Source of the DNA: DASUDX01 sp036275365
Lineage (GTDB): Bacteria; Pseudomonadota; Gammaproteobacteria; Nevskiales; Nevskiaceae
Direction of reading: 5' to 3'
Assembly (NCBI GenBank): GCA_036275365.1
Contig: DASUDX010000063.1
Span: 88,177 to 152,176, forward strand
Length of the DNA stretch: 64,000 bases
The first letter of the stretch is position 1; the number at the start of each line of letters is the position of its first letter. The position numbers were made by a program, and so were the translations under genes. The notes beneath the pieces were generated by a model that made no database searches, was not told where the DNA came from, and worked only from the letters and a program-made list of their open reading frames with translations. Shown here piece by piece: positions 1 to 8,007 of this stretch.

Positions 1-1012
1 GAACCTGCCGGCCGACTTCTTCAGCCGCTTCGGCGGTGACACGCCCTACCCGGGCCGGGTCGGCATCGCCTTCGAAGGCGATCCGCTGCGCGCGCGCGTG
101 GAGTTCGTCAACTATCTGCCGCGCAGCCGGCATCCGCAGGTGATCAACCCGCCGCTGGGCCACATCCACAGCTGGAACAACAACCCGGCCGCCGGCTGGT
201 GGGCGGCGGACTTCAATGGCACCTTCGGCCCCACCCACCGCGCCGACATCCTGCTGGCGCGGCTGGAGGCCTTCCAGGCCAGCGGCCGCAAGCACGATGT
301 GGCGACCCTGGCCGAGATCGCCGCCGACGCGGCCTTCGTCGATCTGCGCGGGCAGACCCTGCTGCCGCCCCTGCTGCGTCTGCTGGAGAGCGGCAGCCTC
401 AGCGCCGAGCAGCGCGGTGCGCTCGATCTGCTGGAGCGCTGGCTGGCCGATGGCTCCCGGGCCTGGATTGATGGTGGCGAAGGGCTCGGCGCCTACCGCC
501 GTGATCGCGACCGCGACGGCGTCTACGACCATCGCGCCGCGGTGGTGCTGATGGATGCCTGGTATCCGGAGCTGATCCTCGAACTGCTGCCGCAGCTGGT
601 GGCACAGGATGGCTTCGTCGGCAACTCGCGCGCCTCGGACCCGCCGCGTGCCCAGGGCAGCGCCTACCAGGAGGGCTGGTTCCAGCATCTCAAGCGGGTG
701 GTGGAGATGGTCAACGGGGAAAGCCCGGCGCCCTACCGCGCCCTGCGTTGCGCCGATGGCAGCGCCGAGGGCTGCCGCAGCGCCGCCCTGCAGGCGCTGG
801 ATGCCGCACTGGTCCGCCTCGGCGGCCTGGCCAACCAGGCCGGCTGGGATGGCAGCCAGCTGCCCAACGCCAAGAATCGCGCCGGGGCGGTGGTGGAGGA
901 CTACGACGCCGTCGAGCACACCCCGATCAGCTTCTATCAGGTGGCGCCGATCCACTGGACCAACCGTCCCACCTTCCAGCAGGTGGTGGAAGTGCGCGAG
1001 CCGCGCCCCTGA
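1..1012 (+). CDS. Penicillin acylase family (S45) protein, C-terminal fragment
   Basis: The frame is open from base 2 (first full codon AAC), so the gene begins upstream of the window; 336 residues and the stop at 1010-1012 are visible. The run IHSWNNNPAAGW followed by a THRADILLARL segment, then a helical region, resembles the C-terminal half of the beta chain of N-terminal-nucleophile penicillin/cephalosporin acylases, which cleave amide bonds of beta-lactams, acyl-homoserine lactones or other acyl amides, usually in the periplasm. The catalytic N-terminal serine of the beta chain and the signal peptide would lie outside the window, so activity and substrate cannot be judged. It is convergent with the envelope operon that ends at 1040. 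An internal GTG at 98 is not a plausible start because conserved coding sequence continues upstream of it. Confidence 0.75.
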   Translation, partial: NLPADFFSRFGGDTPYPGRVGIAFEGDPLRARVEFVNYLPRSRHPQVINPPLGHIHSWNNNPAAGWWAADFNGTFGPTHRADILLARLEAFQASGRKHDVATLAEIAADAAFVDLRGQTLLPPLLRLLESGSLSAEQRGALDLLERWLADGSRAWIDGGEGLGAYRRDRDRDGVYDHRAAVVLMDAWYPELILELLPQLVAQDGFVGNSRASDPPRAQGSAYQEGWFQHLKRVVEMVNGESPAPYRALRCADGSAEGCRSAALQALDAALVRLGGLANQAGWDGSQLPNAKNRAGAVVEDYDAVEHTPISFYQVAPIHWTNRPTFQQVVEVREPRP

Positions 1013-1039
1013 CGGTGGCCGGCGGCGGCGGGTGCGGCC

Positions 1040-2176
1040 TCAGGCCGTGCCCATCGCCGCCTGCCATTTCTGCACGAACTTCTCCACCGTGCCGCGCCCC
1101 AGCGGCGTGTTGTAGTGATCCTTCCAGTACTGGCCGAGGTCGCGGATCGCGCCGCTGGCGGGCAGCGCGCTGCGCACCCGGAAGTAGTGCAGGCGCGCCA
1201 TCGCACAGGCGTAGCGGTCGTTCTCCACCAGCTCGGTCTCGGCATCGGCCTCGGCGCTGCGCTTGAAGCCGCGGGCGAGGGCAGCGAGCGCCGGCTGATA
1301 GGCGAGGTAGTGGCGCCAGATGTCGTCGTGGGTCGCCATTTCCATCTGGAACAGCCCGCGCGCCGGCCCATTGCCGAGCTGACGCCGATGGGTCAGATCG
1401 CTCTCCACCAGGGCAGTGCCCAGCAGCAGCTGCTCGGCATGGCGCGAGGCAAAGCGGGCGCCCATGGCCTGCAGCACCGGGCGCAGGGTGCCTTCCAGAA
1501 AGGCCAGCGCGCGCTCGCGCGGACTGCCGGCGGCAGCCACCGGTCGGTTTTCGGAGCCGGTGTAACTGGCCTGATCGAACAGGGCATAGCCCACCACGCG
1601 CTGCTTCCAGCCAGTGCCGAAGAGCTGGCGGGCCGCCTGCTGGGCGGTGTCGAGAAACTCCGGCCATTGCGAGGGCGGCACCGTCTGGCAACCGAGGCTG
1701 GAGGTGCCGCGATAGCCACCGCGATGGATGTTGATGCCGAAGCGGCCGCGATGACGGTAGGGCGGCCGCCCATCGCGCAGCACCTCGACATCGGCGGCGC
1801 GCTGGCAGATCGCCTCGTGCGGCTGGCTGCCCCCGTGCACATCGAAGCGATAGGCCGGCCAGAAGCCGGGCAGCAGGCAGGCCATGCCGCGGGTGGCCTC
1901 GGCCTGGCCATAGCCCTCGCGCACCGAGGAGGGATCGGTGTTGCCGTTGAAGCCGCGGTAGAGGTTCAGCGCCGGGGCGTAGACGAACAGCGCATCGTCG
2001 TAGACGGCGCGGCGGTTGTGCTCGCCCGGATGCATCTGGGCGCCGAAGTAGCCGCGCAAACCACCGACGATCAGCGGATAGCGCTCGAGATCCACCGACA
2101 GACCGCGCAGCAGGGCCTCGAAGGCGCTGCGCGGCAGCTGCGGACGCTGGGCGGGAACGAGGCTCGGCATGGGCAT
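1040..2176 (-). CDS. Putative peptidoglycan-active protein with YkuD-like and lysozyme-like motifs
   Basis: 378 residues, last gene of a four-gene operon, 7 bases after its upstream neighbour. Two motif regions are visible. Residues about 147-165 read GINIHRGG followed by TSSLGC, with His151 and Cys163 spaced and framed like the His/Cys pair of L,D-transpeptidase (YkuD) active sites. Residues about 250-280 read LLGTALVESD, then a GLFQM segment, matching the catalytic-Glu region of lytic transglycosylase/lysozyme folds (candidate Glu258). The protein therefore could both bind or cross-link stem peptides and cleave glycan, but neither activity is proven and both domains are divergent. No signal peptide is evident at the chosen start. 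A phage-endolysin-like origin is an alternative; no other phage genes are nearby. Confidence 0.6.
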   Translation of the reverse strand: MPMPSLVPAQRPQLPRSAFEALLRGLSVDLERYPLIVGGLRGYFGAQMHPGEHNRRAVYDDALFVYAPALNLYRGFNGNTDPSSVREGYGQAEATRGMACLLPGFWPAYRFDVHGGSQPHEAICQRAADVEVLRDGRPPYRHRGRFGINIHRGGYRGTSSLGCQTVPPSQWPEFLDTAQQAARQLFGTGWKQRVVGYALFDQASYTGSENRPVAAAGSPRERALAFLEGTLRPVLQAMGARFASRHAEQLLLGTALVESDLTHRRQLGNGPARGLFQMEMATHDDIWRHYLAYQPALAALARGFKRSAEADAETELVENDRYACAMARLHYFRVRSALPASGAIRDLGQYWKDHYNTPLGRGTVEKFVQKWQAAMGTA

Positions 2177-2183
2177 CTCCGGC

Positions 2184-3347
2184 TCAGGTCTCGGGATACA
2201 GCAGGGCCATCACCTGCGCCTCGTCGAGCGCTCCGCTCGGCGCCTGGCCGCGCCCCTGCTGCCAGGCGCGGATCGCGGCGCGGGTGGAGGCATCGAGGCG
2301 GCCACTGCGCTGCGCCTCGGGCAGACCGAGCGCCGCCTGCAGGGCCTCGATGTCGACCTCGTTGAGCTGGTCGCGCTCGAAGTCGTTGAGGGGCCCGTCC
2401 TCACTCCCCGCCGCTGCCCCGCCCGCCGCTGGCAGCACCAGCACCGCCGGCGGCGGGCTCGCCGCGGGTATGGGTGCCCCTGCCGGTGGCGGTCGCGCAC
2501 CGGCGGTGCGCAGCGAGACCAGGCGCGACAGCGCATCGAACCAGAACGGCGCACCCAGCGAGGCGGCGAGCGCGCTGATCAGCCAGCCGATCAGCCGCAG
2601 CACATCATCCTGCTCCCGCGCCGCCTGGCTCCAGCCAATCGGCAGCCGGGCCTCGCGCAGGGCGGCGTAGGCGTCCTCCCGTTCGCCGCTGGGGGGACCG
2701 GCCTCGACCGTCCGCTGGGCCTCGGCGGCCAGCCGCGCGCTGAGCGCCGCATCGGTGGCCAGCTGACGGCCGATGTAGAGCGCATCCACATTCAGCACCG
2801 CCGCTGCCAGCAGGCCGATCACGAACAGCCAGCGCTGGGCGCGCCGCTTGTACCAGCCGGAGGCGCGGCTCATCACCTCGTCGAACTGCTGCTCGATGCC
2901 CTGCTGGAGCCGCTGGGCGTCGCCCTCGGCCTGCGCCACCAGCACCTGCAGGCTCTCGCGCAGCGGGCCCTCGCCGAGCCGGCTGACCGCCTCGGGCAGC
3001 CCGCGCAGCAGGGCCTGGTGGGTGCCGAGATCCCGGGTCAGCAGATCGGCCAGGACCATCGCGTAGCGGCTGGCGGCGAGATACGAGGGCGGGCGCCGGG
3101 TCCAGCCCTGGGCCCGTTCCAGCCAGTTGGCCGGCTGCTGCTGGGCGGCGATCAGCGGATGGGCCAGCAACTGCTCGCGCAGACGCTCGCCGCTGGCCAG
3201 CCGCGCGTCACCGAGCAGACCCTCCAGACCCGCCAGAAGGGTGCGGCCACGCAGATTGAACAGGCCGGCCAGCCACTCGTAAATCCCGCTGACCAGGGCC
3301 GAGAACAGCAGGAAGACCAGACCCAGGGCGAGGGCGATGTCGATCAT
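2184..3347 (-). CDS. Membrane protein with C-terminal peptidoglycan-binding domain
   Basis: 387 residues from the ATG at 3347, which overlaps the TGA of the upstream lipoprotein gene as ATGA, implying translational coupling. A longer open frame extends upstream but lies inside that gene. Membrane segments are visible at about residues 3-28, 172-192 and 250-272, the last containing a FWFDALSRLV stretch. A Pro/Ala-rich linker (about 282-318) leads to a C-terminal module (about 330-385) with the repeating helical pattern of the PG_binding_1 family. A soluble helical region lies between the first two membrane segments. I infer an inner-membrane protein that reaches the murein through its tail. 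Function is unknown; its neighbours are a lipase-like membrane protein, a lipoprotein and a murein-active protein. Confidence 0.65.
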   Translation of the reverse strand: MIDIALALGLVFLLFSALVSGIYEWLAGLFNLRGRTLLAGLEGLLGDARLASGERLREQLLAHPLIAAQQQPANWLERAQGWTRRPPSYLAASRYAMVLADLLTRDLGTHQALLRGLPEAVSRLGEGPLRESLQVLVAQAEGDAQRLQQGIEQQFDEVMSRASGWYKRRAQRWLFVIGLLAAAVLNVDALYIGRQLATDAALSARLAAEAQRTVEAGPPSGEREDAYAALREARLPIGWSQAAREQDDVLRLIGWLISALAASLGAPFWFDALSRLVSLRTAGARPPPAGAPIPAASPPPAVLVLPAAGGAAAGSEDGPLNDFERDQLNEVDIEALQAALGLPEAQRSGRLDASTRAAIRAWQQGRGQAPSGALDEAQVMALLYPET

Positions 3348-4981
3348 GGCGGGCTCCGTTCCTGCTTGGACTGCTGTACCAGCCGGGCGATCTGCTGGTT
3401 GAGCTCGCGATAGGCATCCTCGCGGGCGCGGCGCACCGTCAGACGCTCCTCGGCGGTGGGCGCCCTCGACCCCTCGTGGTCCTCGCAGAGAGCCCACAGG
3501 TCCTTGTCGATCACGCGCCTGCACTTCTTGACAGCCTGCGCGGCCACCCAGGCATCGACCTGGGCGCGGGCGTCCGTGCCGACCGCATGGGCGTCCCTGG
3601 TCTGCACCAGATGGTCCCAGACCACCGGCCAGGCGATCTTGGGCTGACGCCGATGCTGCTGGTAGCACTCGATCGGCTCGAAGTTGCAGCTGAAGCTCTC
3701 CTGGTCCTTCTTGGCTTTCGCGGCAGCCTCGCGGCTCTGCCGCGCGCCGATCGCCACATTGACCCGGCCGAAGGCCCGCAACTCCGGCTTTTGGTTGAGC
3801 TCGATGAAGGTGGGCAGGGGCGGACCAAAGCGGCCGTCTTCGAGAATCTGCATGTCAAAGCCCAGATAGCCGATTACCAGGGGCTTCTGGAAGGTCTCCT
3901 CCATCGACACGCTGCGCTGCCGCAGGCTGGTGAAACTCACCTCCCCTCCCGCCTTGGGCAGGACGGCGCCCAGAGTGTCAAGGGCGCTATCAGCGAGCTC
4001 AAACAGCGACCCTGTGATCGGCGTGGCGATGGTTTTGGGCTCCGGGAGCTTCGGGGATTTCGGCGCTTTAGGGAGATCTGGCAGCCGCGGTGGCTGACAG
4101 ATCACGCCGCCGACGGCATCGACCTTTCTCAGCAGCACGGCGCCCGGCGTGGACTGGCAGATCAGCGCCTGCTGGCTCGCCACCAGATTGCCGAGTTCGC
4201 CGACGGTGGGAACCCGGGTCATGCCGGGCAGCAGACCCAGACCGGGCTCCGCGCTGGCCTTGGCCTGGTCCTTGGCGCGGCTGACCATCGAGACGCTGAC
4301 CTTCTTCACCAGAAAGACCCGGCTGACCACGCGGATGTAGTTCGCCTCGGGATCCTTCAGCGGACGGCCGTAGAAGGACAGCGAATCGCGGTCCAGCCCG
4401 CGCAGCACGCCCATCACGTCGTGGGTCAGCGAGACTACATCGACGCCATAGGTATAGGCGTCCTGCAGCGAGACGGTGCCTTCGATGTTGTCGCTGGCCA
4501 GCAGGCCCAGCCCGAGATTGATCGCCGACAGCGGCAGGGCGACGCGAAAGCCGCGCTCCTCGTTGAGCTGGAAGGAGTAGCTGGGAAAGGCGGCGCGCGG
4601 GTAGCGCTCCAGCGTGCGCCTGGCGCTGCAGCGGTTGTTGCTTGCCACCTCGGGGCTGTAGAAGTTCTCGTAGCCGCAGGGCTTGATGCGGTACAGATGG
4701 TGGGCGAGCGGCAGATAGCCCTTGTCGCGGTAGGCCTCGCGCTGGCGATCGATGGGCGTGGTCACCAGAAACACATCGCCGGGAACCAGATCCTCGGTCA
4801 TGGGATAGACCGGAATGATCTGGCTGGCGCCGATCATCTGGCTCCAGTCCTTGGCCACCCGCTCCAGCTGGTGCTGGGTGGCTTCCTGGGCCTGATTGCG
4901 CCGGTACTCGGTCCAGACACCACACCCACTCAGCAGCCCGAGCAGGGGCAGTGTCAGCCAGCCAAGATGGGAACGCGTCAT
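3344..4981 (-). CDS. Large predicted lipoprotein of unknown function
   Basis: 545 residues from the ATG at 4981 (ATGA overlap with the upstream patatin-like gene). The first 20 residues form a lipoprotein signal: Arg at position 3, a hydrophobic core and LLSGC, with Cys20 as the predicted lipidated residue. The open frame extends further upstream, but the lipobox fixes this start. The mature protein begins with a charged helical stretch, then a mixed alpha/beta body with several lysine-rich segments. I do not recognise a family. Its position inside a four-gene operon with 4-nt overlaps on both sides suggests that it works stoichiometrically with the patatin-like membrane protein and the peptidoglycan-binding protein. 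Inner- versus outer-membrane sorting is uncertain. Confidence 0.65.
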   Translation of the reverse strand: MTRSHLGWLTLPLLGLLSGCGVWTEYRRNQAQEATQHQLERVAKDWSQMIGASQIIPVYPMTEDLVPGDVFLVTTPIDRQREAYRDKGYLPLAHHLYRIKPCGYENFYSPEVASNNRCSARRTLERYPRAAFPSYSFQLNEERGFRVALPLSAINLGLGLLASDNIEGTVSLQDAYTYGVDVVSLTHDVMGVLRGLDRDSLSFYGRPLKDPEANYIRVVSRVFLVKKVSVSMVSRAKDQAKASAEPGLGLLPGMTRVPTVGELGNLVASQQALICQSTPGAVLLRKVDAVGGVICQPPRLPDLPKAPKSPKLPEPKTIATPITGSLFELADSALDTLGAVLPKAGGEVSFTSLRQRSVSMEETFQKPLVIGYLGFDMQILEDGRFGPPLPTFIELNQKPELRAFGRVNVAIGARQSREAAAKAKKDQESFSCNFEPIECYQQHRRQPKIAWPVVWDHLVQTRDAHAVGTDARAQVDAWVAAQAVKKCRRVIDKDLWALCEDHEGSRAPTAEERLTVRRAREDAYRELNQQIARLVQQSKQERSPP

Positions 4982-7650
4982 ACCCCAGACTCCAGGAGGG
5001 ATCGGCTGCCGAGCAAGGGATACAGCGGATGGGCCAGCTCTGCCGGGACGCCGCCGAACAGCTTCTTGCCGAGTTGCTCGCCGAGCCGGCGGTAGCTCTC
5101 CCACTGCGCCTCGTCGAAGAACTGGTCGACCGTGGTCTGGTTGGGAAAGCTGGGATTGACCTGCTGGTAGTTCAGCAGGTCGGCGTCGAGGTCCTGCATC
5201 AGCACGGGCTTGATCAGCAGCAGCCAGTGCGGCTCGCCTTCCGCCTCGTCGGCATAGCGCACCCGGGCCAGGGCGGCGCAGGTGGGCCGCGGAGCCACCG
5301 TGCGGAGCTGCTCGAGACTGCCAATGCCCTGCTCCCGCCCGATGCCCAGCTTCTGTAGTTCAAGGGCATCGAGGAAGCGCAGCTCCGCGCCGAAGTCGAT
5401 GCGGGCCTTGCGCACCAGATTGGCGAGGTCATCGAACTGGTAGTCAGGGTCGGCACCCGCGTCGGAGAGGATGATCAGGCGCAGGCGCCGGCGGATCAGC
5501 TCGTAGGCGGCGGTGTTCTCGAAATGGCCGCCATCCGATAGCGGCCAGTGGCGGGCGTGGGTGCCGGGAAAGCGGGCCAGCCACTCCTGCAGGAGGAAGC
5601 GCTGCACCTCGAACAGGGGCAGCTGCCCGCGCCGGCGGACCCCGCTGTTCCACCAGTAGCCAAGGCGGACATTGAGCAGACCCATCAGCAGCGACAGCCC
5701 GAAGCGGGTCTGAAAGCCCATGCCGGTGGTGAAGGCGGCGCCGGAGATCCCCACCCACTGGCCGAGACTCAACGGCTCGGGCAGCGACGGCGCCGCACCG
5801 CCATAGCCGAACACCTGGTGGCCGCCGGTGGGCAGGGCCTCCAGCCCCGGATCGCGGCGCAGCAGGTGATGACGCACCCCGACGCTCCAGCCGGCCGGAC
5901 CGATGGCCAGCGGCACGCCGCGGCGGTCCTGCTGCTGGATCTGCGAATCACCCAGCACGGTCTCGTTGATGGTGACATTGACCAGGTGCAGCGGGCCGCC
6001 CTGGGCCACCGGCCCCTGGGCCGACCAGTAGCGCGATTCATCGAGATCATCGCCCTCGATCGGCTCGGTAACCGGCCGGGCCTGGGGGCCCTGACGGGCT
6101 GGGTTGGAGGCGCCGAGATAGGCCCGGGCCAGACGCGCGCTGTAGAGCGGCTGCAGGGTGGAGCGGTTGAGGAAGGCCCACTGCCCGCCGAGATACAGCG
6201 CGAGCGCGGTCAGGCCCGCCAGCAGCCACAGCGCCCGTTCGGCACCGGGAGGCTGGAGCATGAGATCCACCGGGCAGCGTTCCCACACCACGCCGTAGGC
6301 CAGCACCAGCAGTATCACGGTCACCAGCAAACCCAGCAGCACACCGGCGCCGGCGGCCAGCCATTGCAGGGGCACCCGGAAGCGGGACTGCGCCTCCTCG
6401 CTGAGCAGGCTGCCCAGCAGGGTCTGGCTGCGCGCAATCAGACCGAGCACCGCGGCGAGCAATCCGGAGAGCCAGAGCTGGATCGAGGCCAGACCGCCCC
6501 TCTGCCAGTGGTCGTAGACGGTGCTCGCCAGAGTGTCGAGCAGACCCAGCGCCACCAGCAGCAGGGTCCACCACAGCCCGGCAGCGAGCCAGTTGGACAG
6601 GCGCTTGGTGAGCAGATGGCGGTAGTGCACCCGCGCCGGACCCTCATCGTAGAACCAGGCCCAGACCTGCAGGGCCAGGCGGAGCGTGCCGTCTCGCCGC
6701 TGCTCGGGCGCCACCGCCGAGTGCGGCGCCTGGCGCAGATCGTGCAGGCTGCGGTAGCGCGCGAGGTAATAGGCCGCGAGCGCCAGGCCGGCTGCCGCCA
6801 CCGCGGCCGTCCAGATCAGTGACAGGTACCGCGGCCGATCCGCCGGTTCTGGCAGCGCGAATGGCCGGTCTGGCAGCAGGGACAGCAAGCCGCCCAGCAG
6901 GGGTAGCAGCAGGGGCGAGAGCAGCAGCAGCCAGGGCAGCAGCAGGGGCCGGGTGAGGAAGGGACGACGGCCATCGCGGGCCCAGGTCAGCGCCGCGATC
7001 CAGTAGGCCCAGTTGAGCGGAAACAACAGGCCCGCGAACAGAACGCCGGCAAGCCCCAGCCAGAGGCTGGCCGGAAGCGGCCCCAGCGCCAGAGCGCCGG
7101 AAGGCACCAGCAGGGCGGCGGTCACCCAGGCCTGACCCAGCACCAGCAGCAGGGCTGCGGCCAGCCCGCTGACCAGCATCACCGTCATCACTGCGAACCA
7201 GTTGCGCAGCAGCACGGTCAGGGCCATCAGATAGTCGCCCGCCCCCTGGGGGGCGAGATAGCGCCCGTTCTCGCGCAGCCAGCGGAGCATCGCCGCGCCA
7301 TTCAGGCCGCTGGCCTCGGGGCCAGGACCGCCGCTGAGCAGGGTCTCGGCCGCCGCCACATCCACCCCCGGCCGCGTCAACAGGCGCCCGTAGAAGCTGC
7401 CGAAGTAGCCGCCTCCGGAGACGGTGGAGAGATAGTCGATGCGTCCGAGCAGACGCTCTCGCGCCAGCGCCTGGAACAATCCCAGACTGAAGGTGGCGCT
7501 GCGGATCCCGCCGCCGGATAGCGCAAGACCGACCCGGTCGTTGGCGATCGCCGTGCCGGCACCCGGCGGGGGCAGGCCACGGCGGCGCTGCAGCAAGGCG
7601 GCCTCCAGCCTGGCCAGGGCGGCCGGAAAGGCCTGTTCGCGCGCATCCAT
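4978..7650 (-). CDS. Patatin-like phospholipase with a multi-membrane-segment insertion
   Basis: 890 residues, first gene of the operon. The start ATG at 7650 is preceded on the minus strand by a GGAAGGGGG Shine-Dalgarno-like run. The N-terminus carries the patatin oxyanion loop GGGIR (residues 46-50) and a nucleophile-elbow candidate TVSGGG with Ser78; the first Gly of the usual GxSxG is Thr. The partner Asp is in SDGGHFEN near residue 706. Between them, roughly residues 155-480, lie many hydrophobic helices, so the lipase fold appears to be interrupted by a membrane domain. Patatin-like enzymes hydrolyse acyl esters of phospholipids using a Ser-Asp dyad. A membrane-embedded phospholipase or acyl hydrolase is the best guess; substrate and side of membrane are unknown. 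Three downstream genes are coupled to it. Confidence 0.75.
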   Translation of the reverse strand: MDAREQAFPAALARLEAALLQRRRGLPPPGAGTAIANDRVGLALSGGGIRSATFSLGLFQALARERLLGRIDYLSTVSGGGYFGSFYGRLLTRPGVDVAAAETLLSGGPGPEASGLNGAAMLRWLRENGRYLAPQGAGDYLMALTVLLRNWFAVMTVMLVSGLAAALLLVLGQAWVTAALLVPSGALALGPLPASLWLGLAGVLFAGLLFPLNWAYWIAALTWARDGRRPFLTRPLLLPWLLLLSPLLLPLLGGLLSLLPDRPFALPEPADRPRYLSLIWTAAVAAAGLALAAYYLARYRSLHDLRQAPHSAVAPEQRRDGTLRLALQVWAWFYDEGPARVHYRHLLTKRLSNWLAAGLWWTLLLVALGLLDTLASTVYDHWQRGGLASIQLWLSGLLAAVLGLIARSQTLLGSLLSEEAQSRFRVPLQWLAAGAGVLLGLLVTVILLVLAYGVVWERCPVDLMLQPPGAERALWLLAGLTALALYLGGQWAFLNRSTLQPLYSARLARAYLGASNPARQGPQARPVTEPIEGDDLDESRYWSAQGPVAQGGPLHLVNVTINETVLGDSQIQQQDRRGVPLAIGPAGWSVGVRHHLLRRDPGLEALPTGGHQVFGYGGAAPSLPEPLSLGQWVGISGAAFTTGMGFQTRFGLSLLMGLLNVRLGYWWNSGVRRRGQLPLFEVQRFLLQEWLARFPGTHARHWPLSDGGHFENTAAYELIRRRLRLIILSDAGADPDYQFDDLANLVRKARIDFGAELRFLDALELQKLGIGREQGIGSLEQLRTVAPRPTCAALARVRYADEAEGEPHWLLLIKPVLMQDLDADLLNYQQVNPSFPNQTTVDQFFDEAQWESYRRLGEQLGKKLFGGVPAELAHPLYPLLGSRSLLESGV

Positions 7651-7759
7651 CGCTGCCCCCTTCCTTTTTTTCCGAGTCTGGGCCGCGGGAGGCCAGCGCT
7701 GGAAGGGCCGTCAGCACCGTTGGTCGGATCGGCGACGGTTGTTTTTATGACGAAAGGGC

Positions 7760-7788
7760 TTGGAATGCGCGAAATGAACCCTTACACT
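7760..7788 (+). promoter_or_regulatory. Sigma70-type promoter of the tRNA-His/tRNA-Lys unit
   Basis: A -35 box TTGGAA at 7760-7765 and a -10 box TACACT at 7783-7788 are separated by exactly 17 bases. A GC-rich discriminator follows, as is usual at stringently controlled stable-RNA promoters. Transcription would start about 7795, a few bases before tRNA-His, and probably continue through tRNA-Lys. Confidence 0.7.
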
Positions 7789-7802
7789 GCGCGCCCGCTG
7801 CG

Positions 7803-7878
7803 GTGGCCGTAGCTCAGTTGGTAGAGTCCCAGATTGTGATTCTGGTTGTCGCGGGTTCGAGCCCCGTCGGTCACCCCA
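7803..7878 (+). tRNA. tRNA-His (GTG)
   Basis: A complete cloverleaf with acceptor GTGGCCG paired to CGGTCAC, anticodon loop TTGTGAT (anticodon GTG), T-loop TTCGAGC and an encoded CCA at 7876-7878. The base before the acceptor (7802) is G and the discriminator is C, giving the extra G-1:C73 pair that identifies bacterial tRNA-His. It shares a promoter with the tRNA-Lys gene 30 bases downstream. Confidence 0.95.
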
Positions 7879-7908
7879 CTTTCTCGTCTGTGGCGGCAGA
7901 AGCAAACC

Positions 7909-7983
7909 GGGTTGCTAGCTCAATGGTAGAGCAGCTGACTCTTAATCAGTAGGTTCGGGGTTCGAGTCCCTGGCAACCCACCA
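7909..7983 (+). tRNA. tRNA-Lys (CTT)
   Basis: A complete cloverleaf with acceptor GGGTTGC paired to GCAACCC, anticodon loop CTCTTAA giving anticodon CTT at 7941-7943, T-loop TTCGAGT, discriminator A and encoded CCA at 7981-7983. It reads AAG lysine codons, the favoured lysine codon in this GC-rich genome. It lies 30 bases after tRNA-His and converges on the FimV-TrpB-like gene that ends at 8008. Confidence 0.95.
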
Positions 7984-8007
7984 TCTCCGGTTTGGCCTCG
8001 CGGCGGC

